In this document: piece by piece, positions 1 through 12,300 of the stretch
Position numbering within the stretch: the stretch's first letter is position 1
Layout of the letters: the number at the start of each line of letters is the position of its first letter
DNA from: Ophioderma brevispina
Taxonomy: Eukaryota; Echinodermata; Ophiuroidea; Amphilepidida; Ophiodermatidae
Length of the DNA stretch: 64,000 nt
Assembly (NCBI GenBank): GCA_023653785.1
Contig: JAMKCH010014126.1
Span: 62,001-126,000, forward strand
Direction of reading: 5' to 3'
Notes under the pieces: model-generated
What the model was told of the DNA's origin: nothing
The model's database searches: none
The model's input: only the letters and a program-made list of their open reading frames with translations
Made by a program: the position numbers and the translations under genes

Positions 1-3000
1 TGTTGATACTTTGCTTTCCAATTCAAATATTTATTGACTTCAACAATAGTAAATGCACACAAGATATGAATATTTTTAAACATTCTTAGGATTTGAGTTG
101 TTTTTTTTGGTTTCATTATACAACCTACCCTTTCTTGCATGATTTTAAGAAAGCCAGTTCCATTTCATTGACGTGCATAAATATTGTATTGCTTATTGTT
201 TATGAAAAACGAAGATAATTTATCATTGAACTGATTAATGTTGACTATTAAACGTGTGTCGATAAACTAGACTCTTTTGTTTACTTTAAAGCGTGTTTGT
301 TTTCTCTTGTCAAGTTGGCAATCGTTTGTGAGCTTCCAAACCGCATGACATAAACTGGGGCGAAGTCAACTCGCCCATGCATAAAAGTGGCACAGAAGCA
401 ATTTTGATATCGCCGAATTGTTTATAATCTCTGGATTGACAAACGCAAATAAGATGAACAAACACCATTGGAAAGCCTGTTCTTTGTTCTTTAATATTAT
501 ACCAGTAAGAGTGACTTATTTTGCAATTTCATATTTACCAATTTTTTTTCTGATTGACCATTTTTTTTTGAGACAGCTTGTAGTCCCAGTCCATGAGCAC
601 ACTAGACACAAAACATTACGAGTTTACTAGGCATAGTGGAGGGGCCTATGTTCCTCCAGAGAGTGAATTTTTTATGAAGTTCATGTTTATTGTTGGCAAC
701 CATAATAAATGTATTCTAACGGGTCTGACTATTCAAGAAAAACGATGTTGCGATTTTTTCCGTTGACCTTTCGTGACATGACACGAGTCAAAGTCAATGG
801 GTCATGCATCGTTGCAAAGTATTCAGACCTTGGTACAAAATGTTGCAATTTCACAAGGAATAATTGTACATGATATTTATTTTGTTAATTGACTTTTGTT
901 TTCTTGTTAGATGCAAATAAGCTAATTAGAGACAATAATATGCATAAATTTGCCTTATTCAGACCTATTCGGGTGAGTCCAGTCCAACGCAGAGTTAGGC
1001 CTCATGTTTTCGCACAATGTATAGTGATCTCTACACAACCCCATTCTACCTGCGATTTGTTATGCCAATGGCTAAGGCAAGTGTTTCATGCAAATGCATC
1101 AGGAAATGGTGATGTTGTCTATAATTCCATCCCTCGTCTTAGCAGCCTTTTTTGTAACCGGTTTTACTAATGCGGGGGGGGGGGTGGTGGTTAACCATCC
1201 CCCTCCCCTCTGAGAATTCGTTATAAAACGCACCACCCGATCCTTATGTTTTTTATACCAATTGCTAGCTATGTGTCCTCCTCTTTCCATTGGGATACCA
1301 ACCTACGTCCACCATACCATAGTATGGCGTCATAACATGGCGTCATAAATTCTTGTGCCGCAAAATTGTGCATTTTCCATAGAATAGGCGAAATCCAATT
1401 TGCGCTAAAATGTAGGAATATCTGATTTTCATGCGGTTTTTCATCTTTTTTCTAACTATGGCAATTTGAACTAGTTTTTTTAACAATACACTCAGTTTTA
1501 GAGAGCCATCTGTGTTCATAATTTTTTCAAAAATGTACCATAGCATATTCTGTAGCTGGCACCCCCCCTCCCCACCCTTCGACTTTGAAGGCATACACTA
1601 ACCCCGGTTAAGTTCACCTTCACATTTTTTCGCTAAAAATGACCATAAAGGATGATAGAATGATTCCTATAAGCTTTTTACGACAGCTTTTGGCAATTTA
1701 GTAGCGGCACCGGAGCCCGTCACTAGGGTGTGTGTTCCACAGTTCACCCCGCACACCCCCCCCCCCCCCCCCTGGAGACGAGAGCTAAACTATAGGATGA
1801 ATTGTTAAGTTATACAGGAAACACCACGATTTCACACTACAGAGACAGAATAGTTATGTTCTAGTTATCTTTTCAGTCTCAGTCCACATGTGTGATTTTT
1901 AATTATTCTTTCCATCCATGGCCCCAGGGGCAGGTCACTTTTCATTCATAAGGGAAATCTGGTGCGACCCAAGAAACCGTAAAAGGTGTATACATATTTA
2001 TGCAAGATTGTGCACGATACATACGTAAAAGGGTAGCAAAACCGCTGAAATCTTGCGTGGTTTCAAATATTGCCAATACATTATTAATTAAGTGTAGTGA
2101 TATACCCTACCATACTTGTTTATGGTTGAATTTTAACCCACAAATTTAACTGTGTACTTGATTTACGTACTTTTTTAACACTCCTTGTTTAGGGGGTGCG
2201 GAACTTTTGAAAAATGGCCTTTTTTGAACATCTCATCACTACAAAATGGACTTTCTTGTCACTTCTCTCACACTTTGGACCATTTGATGGACAAAATCAA
2301 CATAGGTGGTCCCTTTTTCATTTCCCCTTTTGTGGATTCTGTGTGTGTGTGGTTCTGGGGGGGTTGGGGGGGGAGGGGGGTGCGGCGGTGACCTGCTGCT
2401 GATTCGGGATATTCCCCCTCTCCATATTTGATAGATTTTGTAACAATTAGATCATTACTTCTGGGCTATTGGCTCGATTACAAATTGCACACCCTCTATA
2501 CACTAAGACCAGGGAAATAATTATCAATGTTCATTAAACAGGTTCATCAAAGAAAGAAGCTAAATTGAGATACCGTGTTTGTTTAGAACACTTAAGATTT
2601 GGTGAACGTATTGTTGAACCAGAATATAACATCTATAATCTATGACTAAGTGACAGCATCCCCTGGGACAACTAACAAGGGGGCCAATGTTTATGTCCTT
2701 GCACTGTAATGAAAAAATCACAATTTTGTGTGGAACATTTTTTTACTAACTGTGTAACACCCTTCAGTTACTTAACCATGGGCATTATAGCAGCTATATG
2801 GGGGGAAGTGACTCTAACTTGATCCGCTTTAGCCTAATAGACTATTCGGGGTTCTATGGTTGAAAGGATAAAGCATCATAGATGAAGAGAATCACAATTG
2901 TGGGTCCTGCACTTTTTTACAAACTGTGTAACATAATTTGGTTTACCACAAATGGTCATTACTCAACAGATGTGGCATAGGGTGGGTATCGCAGGGGGGG

Positions 3001-4018
3001 TTCTCAACACAAATGCACAACCGGGTGACTTGCCACAAGACATCATCGCATTTTAGCCTTCTGGTATATCATGACCCCTTTTTTCATACAATTGGTATAT
3101 GCCAATGGTCGTGTTTTTCACAATATTTTCTCAATCGGACACCCAATTTATAAAAATTGTGGGAAAATTAGTCAACTTTTCTCAATCTGAAGTAAAAATT
3201 GTCCACATATTGGAGGAAAAAATGGCAAATTGTAAAGAAGCCCCCAAAATTAGTCACCCTATAGGCTTGGTAAAGTTTACCGATCACAGAAGTGAGTTAC
3301 AATCACTCATTGTCATGGCTCCTCGATGTTAACTAACAGGTCTAAACATAGAGTAATGTAATTCGCATTTTAAACTAACAATAACAAATATTTGTTTCAT
3401 TTTTATACGCGGTGACAATAACATCATAGTTTACTATAGTAGTGTGCATTTAATCACAGATTGACGACGCAAAGACTACACAGTGTACATTATACATCTA
3501 CTCTTTAATAATTCCTCGTTTCATCATCTCAGCCTGTCTCAAAAAAGAAATGGTACAATCAAAAACCGATTCTTTGCAATATTATATCTCAACATAAGTA
3601 ATTCGTATTTGTATACATCACATTAAAGAGAAAAGACCATGCTTTCTAGGATTATGTTTGTTTCATCTCATTTGGCTTGTTTCAATTCGAGATAACTCCC
3701 GTTTAATGTCGGAACACAAAAGTCTAGTTTGTGCCACTTTCCTGGTTTGTGAAAACGTGAACGAAAATTTGTTAAACATTATTATTCCCACTTGATATAT
3801 AGAAAATCTTGAAACAGGGATTACTTCATAAAGAAACTCTCAAAGATACGAAAATCACTACGTAATGGTGAAGTTATTTCCAGTAAGTTCTGGCTTAAGA
3901 TAAGTGAATAACTTTCGACATACTGTTTGTTAACCATTTGTCGGACAGCTGGCGTACAACAACCTGGAAATGTTTTATTGTCTTGAATATCATGAACCAA
4001 ATTCTATCACCCTACCAC
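1..4018. repeat. First copy of a ~4 kb tandem duplication (partial at window start)
   Basis: Nearly all of 1-3330 aligns in the same order with 4019-7330. Shared landmarks include the G-run near 1172 and 5195, the C-run near 1757 and 5742, and GGGGAGGGGGGTGCGGC at 2366 and 6337. The copies differ by very many one-base indels. The last ~690 bp (3330-4018) has no partner in the window. No gene is supported here: the short open frames overlap homopolymers and are not shared in frame by the two copies. This stretch could hide the signal-peptide exon but I cannot see it. Confidence 0.8.
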
Positions 4019-7000
4019 CTTATACTTTGCTTCCAAATTCAAAATATTTATTGACTTCAACAATTAGAAATGCACAAAGATAGTGGGAAATTTTAAAGCC
4101 ATTTTCTTAGGATTTGGAGTGTTTTATTTTGGTGCATTATCATCCCTTTTGCATGATTTTAAGAAATACCAGTTCGCATTCATGACGTTCAAGAAATATA
4201 TTGTATTGCTTTTGTTTTATGCAAAGAATAAGATATTTATCATTGAACTGATTATGTTGACTATTAAACGTGTGTCGATAACTAGACTTCTTTTGTTTAC
4301 TTTAATCTGTTTTTGTTTCTCTTGTCAAGTTGGCATCTTTGTGAGCTTCCAAACAGGCATGACATACCGGGCGAAGCAACTCTGCCCATGCTAAAGTGGC
4401 CACAGAATCAATTTTGGTATACGGCACTAAATTGATTATATCTCTGGATTTGACAAACGTCAAAGAAGATTAAACAAACACATTGGAAAGCCTGTCTTTG
4501 TTCTTTAATATTATACCAAGTAAGGGTGACTTATTTTGAAATTTCATATTTAACCAATTTTTTGTTCTGATTGTACCCTTTTTTTTGAGACAGTCTGTGT
4601 CCGCAGTCATGATCACATGACAGCACAAACACTTACAGGTTTACGAGGCATAGTGGAGGGGCCTATGTTCTCCAGTAGAGTGATTTATGATTTCATGTTT
4701 AATTGTTGGCACCATTATAGATGTACTCTACTGGTCTGACTATTCAGAAAAAACTATGTTGTCCATTTTTCCGTTACCTTTTGACCTGACCGGTCAAATG
4801 TCAAAATGGTCATACATCATTCAAAGTATATCGGCCTTGGTATCAAAATGTGGCAAATTTCACCACAAGGAATATGTACCTGATATTTATTTTGTTACTT
4901 GACCTTTTGTTTCTTGTTATATGCAAATAAGTTCTAATTAGAGACAATAATAATGGCAGAAATTTGCCTTAATTCATACGCCTAGTCGGGTGAGTCTCAG
5001 TCCAAAGCGAGTTAGGCCTCATGTTTTCGCACAATGTATAGTGATCTCTAACACAACGCCCATTATACCTTGGCTATTTTTTATGTCCAATGCTCAGGCA
5101 AGTTGTTTTCATAAAATGGGCTAAGAGAAAATGGTTGATGTTGTGCTATATTCGCTCGTCTTACAGCCTTGTTGTGTAACACGGTGTTACTAAGCGGGGG
5201 GGGGGGGGGTGGTGTTTACCACCCCTCGAGAATTCGTTATAAGCACCGATCCCTTATGATTTTTAAAATACCATGATAGTTATGTCCTCCAGCTTTCGGG
5301 CATTGATACCAAAATACTTACCGCACCATACCTAGTATTGCGTCAGCAATGGCGTCATAAAGTCATTTTGCCGACAAATTGGCTTTTCCATAGAAAATAG
5401 CGAAAATCCAATTTTGCGCTAAATCGTAGGAAATATCTGATTTTCATGGGGCGGTTTTCAGCTCTAACTGATGCAATTGACTAGTTTACATAACATAGAG
5501 TTTTAGAGCCATAATGTCATATGTTTTTCACAAAAACAAAATGTCCATAAAATCTCTGTAGGTGGCAACCCCCTCCCACCCTTCGACTTTGCAGTCATAC
5601 CCTAACGCCGCGGTAAGGTGGGTGGGTACCTCACATTTTTTCGTAAATGACATAAAGGATGATAGAACATTTCCTCATAAGCTTTTTATCGAATCTTTTT
5701 GGCATTTTAGGCGCACGGAGCACGTTCAGCTAGGGGTGGTTCCCCCCCCCCCGTGGGTAAGACGAGAGTCTAAACGCATGGAATGAATTGTTTGTTATAA
5801 CAGTGAAACAACCACGATTCACACTACAGAGACAATAGTAGTTTTACTAGTTATTTTTCAGTCTCAGTCACCTGTGTGATTTTTTAATTATCGTTCGCAT
5901 CCAGGCCGCAGGTGCAGGTCACTGTCATCCATAAGGGGATATCATGTGCGACAAAGAAACACGTAAAAAGGGTAGACATATTTCAAGATTGTGCCCGATA
6001 CACACGTAAAGGGGTCGCAAAACGCACTGAAATCTCGTCTTAGGGAGTCAAATATTGCCAATACTGTATAGTAAGGGTAGGATTACACTTACGCATACTT
6101 GTTTTAGGGGTGATTTTAGACCAATCAAATACTTGTATCTGTTTACGTACTTTTTAACCATCCTTGTGTTAGGGGTGCGGGACTTGGAAAAATGGCGCTT
6201 TTGAACATCTCATCACTAAAAGATGGACTTCCTTGTCAAACTTCTCTACACTTTGACCATTTAGGACAAAATCAACAATATGTGGACTCTGTTTTGCCGC
6301 TTTTGTGGGATTTGTGTGTGTGTGTGGGGTGGGGGGGGGAGGGGGGTGCGGCTGTGACCTGCTGCAGATCTCGGGATATTCCCCATCTCCTATTTGAATT
6401 AGAGTTTTGTAAGCAATAGATCATTACTTAGGGGCTATTGGCACTGATTAATTGCACACTCTATACACTAATACGCAGGGAAATATGATCAATTTTCAAT
6501 GAAAACAGGTTCATAAAAGAAAGAAGCTAATGAGATAACAGTGTTGTTTAAAACCCTTAAAGATTTGTGAATCGTATTGGTTGAACAAGAATTAATCTAT
6601 AAGCTATGGACTAAGGGACAGCAGCCCGGGGACAACAATAAAATGTTTCCCTTTCCTGCACTTTTAATGGACAAAAAAAATCACATTTGTGTGGAACATT
6701 TTTACTAATGTGAACACATTCTTCAGTACTTAACCAGGGCATTAATAACAGCTTATGGGGGAATGACTCTAACTTGATCTCGCTTTAGCCCATAGACTTC
6801 TCGGGTCTATGGTTGAAAAGGATAAATCATCATAACAAATGAAGAGATCAAATTTTGGTCTGCACTTTTTTAAAAACTGTGTAACCTAATTTGGTTTACC
6901 AACAATGGTCATTAATAGCAGGCTGGATGCATGGGGTGGGTATATGCAGGGGGGTTCTCAACACAAATGATCATACGGGACTTGCCACAGACATGAGGCT

Positions 7001-7330
7001 TCGTTTTGCCTCTGGTATATTCAATTACCCCTTTTTTCATGCAATTTTGGATATTCAATGGTCGTTTTTTCAATATTTCTCAATGGACCCCTAGGAAGGC
7101 ATTTTTTATAAAAATTGTTGGGAAAATTAGTCAAATTTCTCAATCTGAAGTCAATTGTACATTTGAGGAAAAAGGGCAAATAATTTGTATTACATTTGGC
7201 CCAACATTTGGTCCATATTTGGTCAAAAGGCTGATTGGTCTCTTGTTGGGCAAAAAATCGTGTAGTCTATGGGTACTACTTCTAGGGGAAAGTCCCACAC
7301 CAAACCAAACTGAGACCCCCCCCCCGGGTT
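4019..7330. repeat. Second copy of the ~4 kb tandem duplication
   Basis: Direct repeat of 1-3330, offset about 4.0 kb. Paired starts are TTGATACTTTGCTTTCCA near 3 and TTATACTTTGCTTCCA near 4020. No coding exon with EGF or HYR character is present. Confidence 0.8.
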
Positions 7331-7739
7331 AGGGTGACTAACGTGATCTTGCTTTATATTAGACTACCAGGGTCGCTGGATGGTATCGAATAGAAAACTC
7401 AAGTACATGTGACTGAGACGAAGATAATAGTATCATACTTTTGTCTCTGAAGTGGGCGAATCATGGTTATGTTCACGTAATAAACGACGATTCGTTCCAT
7501 GAATTTGGTATAGACCACATCGATCATTTTCTCTTGCCATTTTTACAACACAACTTGCTTTACTTTATCTTACCCATGGGTATTAGCTAATAGCAAGAAA
7601 TAATGGGAATTGTGTAGGGTTCATTGTATGAAGCATAGTATATTGGTTACAGATCGACATTGTGCAAGCACTTGAGGCCTAATCTTGTGCTTTGGACAGT
7701 GACTGGGCTCATAAAGTCATTTTAGTAGATTATTGATGG

Positions 7740-8046
7740 TGTCCTAAGTAGGTTATTTGCATATTACAAGAAAAACGAAAGGTCAAAAACAAAAATAAAA
7801 TCAGATACAATATTCCGTGTGAATTGCCACATTTTGGTACCAAGGTTCGATATTACTTTGGACGATGTATGATCGCCCCCCAATTTTGACCTTTGACCCC
7901 TTGAGTCAAGGTCACTAAAGGTCAAGAAAAAAATGGCAACATCGATTTTATGAATAGTCAGGGACCCAGGTTCGAGTATACGTATTTAGTGGTTGCCAAC
8001 AATTAACATGAACTTCAACAAATTTTTTACATAGGCCCCTCCACTA
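7740..8046. repeat. Inverted fragment of the ~4 kb unit
   Basis: The stretch containing ACATAGGCCCCTCCACTA (about 8031-8048) is the reverse complement of TAGTGGAGGGGCCTATGT near 635-652 and 4650-4667. The matching continues outward through the GTTGGCAACCA and GGTCTGACTATTCA segments. It ends against the hairpin element at 8047. The preceding 7331-7739 has no recognised content. Confidence 0.65.
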
Positions 8047-8214
8047 GCATGCTTATGCAGCTGTAATGTAGTGAGAGCGCTATGTCCACCTTGTTCAGGA
8101 ATGTGACTGCATAAGTCAAAGTTTGACTCCATCGATCATTCGATTAGCGATCACATTCCTGAACACAGCGGGGAATAGAAGCTCTCACTGTATTACCGAT
8201 CTGCATAAGCATGC
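8047..8214. mobile_element. Hairpin MITE, family P copy 1
   Basis: Terminal inverted repeats GCATGCTTATGCAG and CTGCATAAGCATGC bound 168 bp. Inner arms also pair (GTGAGAGC with GCTCTCAC, TTCAGGAATGTGA with TCACATTCCTGAA). A better preserved copy lies at 14247-14463. No coding capacity. Confidence 0.75.
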
Positions 8215-9235
8215 ACCCGGTATTCTAAACCTAAGTACTCTAAAATGCCAAGAAACAACTACCAAATTAAGATTGCAAGGTGACAGTTCAAAGACAACTG
8301 CAAACAATATTTGCTATTATCTATTGATTAATCATTATATAATAACATTTATAGCCCTATGTAATACGAACGACACACTTATGATTAACATAAAATCACC
8401 TTGCCTACGGTGGAAATACCAAAAGATTAATATATCACCTGTACGCTGGCATCTCTAGGGAATTCATGTCCTGTGGATGTATTCTATTTATGTATGGTGG
8501 CTTTCATAACCATGCAAATAGGGTCTATAACATTCCACTGCTGTCTGGACTAGCTCTCATTTATAATACAAAGTCAGTGAAGGATCAATCATATTGGGCT
8601 AAACAAAGGCCCAATGCCCTGCTCTGCTGTAAATGTTTTGGTACACATCAATTATAAAATGTAACCTTTTTGTTACCTCCAGGAGGGGGGCCACATTTAT
8701 CCAACATGGATATATCCGTGAACATGGACTTACAAATGCATCATATCAAGTAATTTCCGCTGACTACACAGACCTAAAGTTTTTTGTCCTGGTTTTTGCT
8801 ACCCTAGACAAATATTTTTGTCAATTTTTGCTACCCTAAACAAATAAGCCATGCAGTGTTCGTTTAATATATCTTTATTATCTTGGCTTTGCTTTAATCA
8901 ATAATTTTTGATCTCTGCGTCATTGAAGTATTACAATACCCCAAAATACATACATCCCTTTCAGGATTAAGAAAAAACATACCACTTTTTTCCATATTTG
9001 GGCTGTGTTTTTTGACACCGACCCTAAACAATATACGCGGGTACATCGCCTTTTGAAAAAAATACGCGTTTCTTTGTTCACGCATCATATTCCCCTTGGA
9101 AATATCAATGCCCAACCCTGTTTTACCTATTTGAAATAATAGGTTGAGAGACCTTTAGCACTTATCCTACAGTCTAAGAGGTGACAAATATCCTATAATA
9201 GTAAACAAAACAACAGCTTTTTTTCCTTTTTTCAG
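8215..9235. other. Upstream or intronic DNA with no recognised feature
   Basis: About 1 kb between the hairpin MITE and exon E1. Short open frames at 8466 and 8633 lack codon or domain character. No convincing signal-peptide exon or promoter element could be identified. Confidence 0.5.
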
Positions 9236-9358
9236 TTCGGAATCCTTGTGCCAATCACCGTGCCCCCAAAATGGAGGTCAGTGCAGTGGTTTCCCCGGTT
9301 CGTGCAACCAGTATACTGCACCTGCCCACCGTGTTATTATTGTCATTCTGTGAACTCC
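9236..9358 (+). CDS. Exon E1: EGF domain, frame broken by three one-base gaps
   Basis: A pyrimidine tract and CAG precede 9236, and a GTAATA donor follows 9358. No single frame spans the exon, but three frames read in turn give an ordinary EGF: NPCANH, then CPQNGGQC with SCNQY, then CTCPPCYY, then FCEL. The frame changes near 9258, 9316 and 9346 each need one extra base. With those bases the exon would be 126 nt and phase 1-1 like its neighbours, and the last cysteine spacing (five residues) would match E2 and E3. The first visible exon is therefore either mis-sequenced or decayed. It resembles E2 and E3 in having extra cysteines in the second and third loops. Confidence 0.6.
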
Positions 9359-12300
9359 GTAATAACCATTAATGGAGAACCTTACTAAAGAATAACTTAT
9401 ACAATGTAGCTAAAAATTAATTATTGAACGCATATCGAGTGCTTTTCATAGGGGAACGTGATTATTTAACCAGAGATTAAACTGGTTTGAGCCATGCGCT
9501 ATTTGAAATTCTCGCGCTCAGCGGTTGGGATATGTACATGTGGTATGCGATATGTACGGCACAGAACGGCATACCCTTCACACTGACCTTTCATATGTTT
9601 CCTATATGGCGTGTAATGACGCAATGTCCGGTGTAAAGACACTGCTTGTCCCCCTCATGAGAGAGTGTCCGAGCTACCATAGCAACATGTCTGACAAAAA
9701 CCGTGATCTGTTAGAGGAGGTCATTTGGGTACAGTCTGAAACAAATGATGCCATACAGCACTCAATGGAGAACAGAATAGCCATATGGTGGTAGGACACT
9801 CAGTCACACGGACACTGTAGTGTATGACAGAAGCCGGCTAGGGGCCGACCAGGTAACTCGTCAATCAAGAAGATTATGTATGTGTGCGCTTTTCCGTAAA
9901 TGGGTTTATTTAAGTATTACAAAAAAACGACTTTCTGCCGGCTCGGCTTTTCGTTGCGTGCGTCTATAGGCGCTCGTCTTGGTAATCAGAGGTCCTGGGT
10001 TCGATTCCCACTTCTGATGCTACATTTTAATCTATTGTTTTGGGACTTAGAGATTGCAATGGAAACTTCAGAGTTGGCTAACTGCGGATTTACCCGGTAA
10101 GTATAGGGTTACCTGGCGGCCCCTAGCCGCTGTGGTATATACACCTTCCCGTATCGCATACACGTTATACACAAGCTTGAATTTTTAAATTGTCGCAATG
10201 GCCAGACTAGATGGTTTTTAATTCTTGTAATGGTTATATAATTTTCACGTTTTTTCGATGAAACCACTGGATATGTTGTCAATACATATTTATAATCTTA
10301 TTATTCGTTGTACGGGTGCTCCTCTAAAGACCCATGGGCACGACTGATCAGAAATTTTCTTCATTTGTTACATTTTTGTATACCTCTACTTATAATTCTA
10401 ATCATATCTCAACATACTTTTTTTAAGACCTTTAATATCGCAAATGTGTTAAATTGCAATGATAACCACACCCAAACAACCAAACGAAAATGCCCTTATC
10501 CTGTTTTCCGCGAAATTATTGCAAAAATGGCCCGGATTTGGGCTTGACCCCGGAAAAGTGAACGTTTTTTGTTGGCTGTAATGATTTTGGGAAGTAACAC
10601 CCCAACATATTGACGAACACCGGTCGCTACCTGCTTATGTAGCCGCCGATAATGCATCGCTGCATTAATATGTATTTGTAGGCTTAAAATCGAGAACACG
10701 ACGGAGACCGCGAGAAGGCAACTGTGCGGGAAAACTGGGCCGCATCGCGAGCATTTCAAGATGCTCATGACGCATAGCCAGCTAAAATGTCACTTCCGGG
10801 TCATCGCGGCCAACGTGAAACCACTCTTGTTTTGGAATTTCTCTTCAAAGCTTGTCAGAAATACATAATATTTTGCCCAATTGTTATAAAATCTACGGTT
10901 TCTCAGTTACTGGTGCATGACGATCTTACATTAATACCATTACGTGAGTGAATAAAACTATTTTTGAGGGTATAATAGGTATTTTTAAAGCATGTACATA
11001 GATCTTTAAAAGGTCAACTCTTATTGTAAAATGTATGATTTTGTGAAAATTATCACCTAAAAACTCTTCATTTTATAGAGGCTGTAGCACCAATCTTAAG
11101 GTGGAATATTGAATTATCCAACATCTTAACCTTGAATTTTATTCATGACAACATTTTATTCCTAACATTTTCGTGTTAACAGGTGTGGATCAGTGTTCAA
11201 ACCATAAGTGCAGGAATGGTGCCAACTGTGTTGCGCAAGCAAATAGCTGTACTGATTATACTTGTGTTTGCCCGGCGTGTTTTGAGGGAAACTTTTGCCA
11301 AAATGGTAAAATGTTTATCATATCATATATGCACTAAAAGAAATGCTAATTACTTGAACGACCCCATTTTATTTCTGACCCAAAAATCTCCCAATTTTAA
11401 TTCTTTGTCAAACCATTACATCAAGTGAGTGTGCGAATACTATACAAAACATTCAATGTGTTAAAAAGACAAGTTCTTTAAACTTTGGATTCAAACACAC
11501 ACACAAACGACCCACGGAAATCTCAGATTGGATCTAAGCTACAAAAAAGTTTTGCTACTAGTATAAATCGGTATTATACGGTAAGCATGGCAAGTGGTAA
11601 TTTTTCGTCATATTTAGAATTCCGTTGTTCTATTCGGCATATCTAGCCAATACTGGTTTAACAAACAATTTACACAATCCCAGGGTCGCACAAAGTTACT
11701 TCCCCAGGAGTAAGGTTTTGAGCTTAACCTTTCCCCTCCTACACTTAAACTTTAATGTTTTGCAAAAAACAGATTACGATATGTAAACTAGTATTTACCC
11801 TGTGGAACCTGCCAACCACAGCTCGATAACCCAAAGTTGCATTTTTCTCTTCATCTTATTCGTCATCCATTTTACCTCACATCTTTTTCTTTATCCACTT
11901 GGCATTATTTCACCAATTCCGCTCATTATTTCCGGGGAGCAGCGCTCCTTGCTCCCGGACTTTGTGCAACCCCAGCACAACATGCAATACAGTTGATTCT
12001 GATGTTTGAATTTTCTTTTTAAAATAAGCACACAATCCGTGTTCTGCTGGCAACAACCAATGTCAGAATAATGGCGTCTGTGCAAACATTGGAGACTCAT
12101 GCGCCTCTTACTCCTGTCAGTGCCAGGGCTGCTTCACCGGATATAGGTGTCAGATAGGTGAGTAATAAAACAAAAGACCAAAAATCCGTGATCAATTCTT
12201 TTTATTTCCTTTCGTTGATTCCTGCGTCATCCACTATTTTGGGTTCATCCTTCATGTAAGACTGCACGGAATTAGCCTAGCACTAAATCATCTTTAAAAG

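Noticed and set aside
9525..9794. 89-codon frame in intron 1
   Set aside because: No similarity to EGF, HYR or known transposon proteins could be seen, and its borders lack splice signals in phase.
9966..10018. Functional tRNA gene
   Set aside because: The B box and T arm region look good, but the acceptor and D arms cannot be paired.
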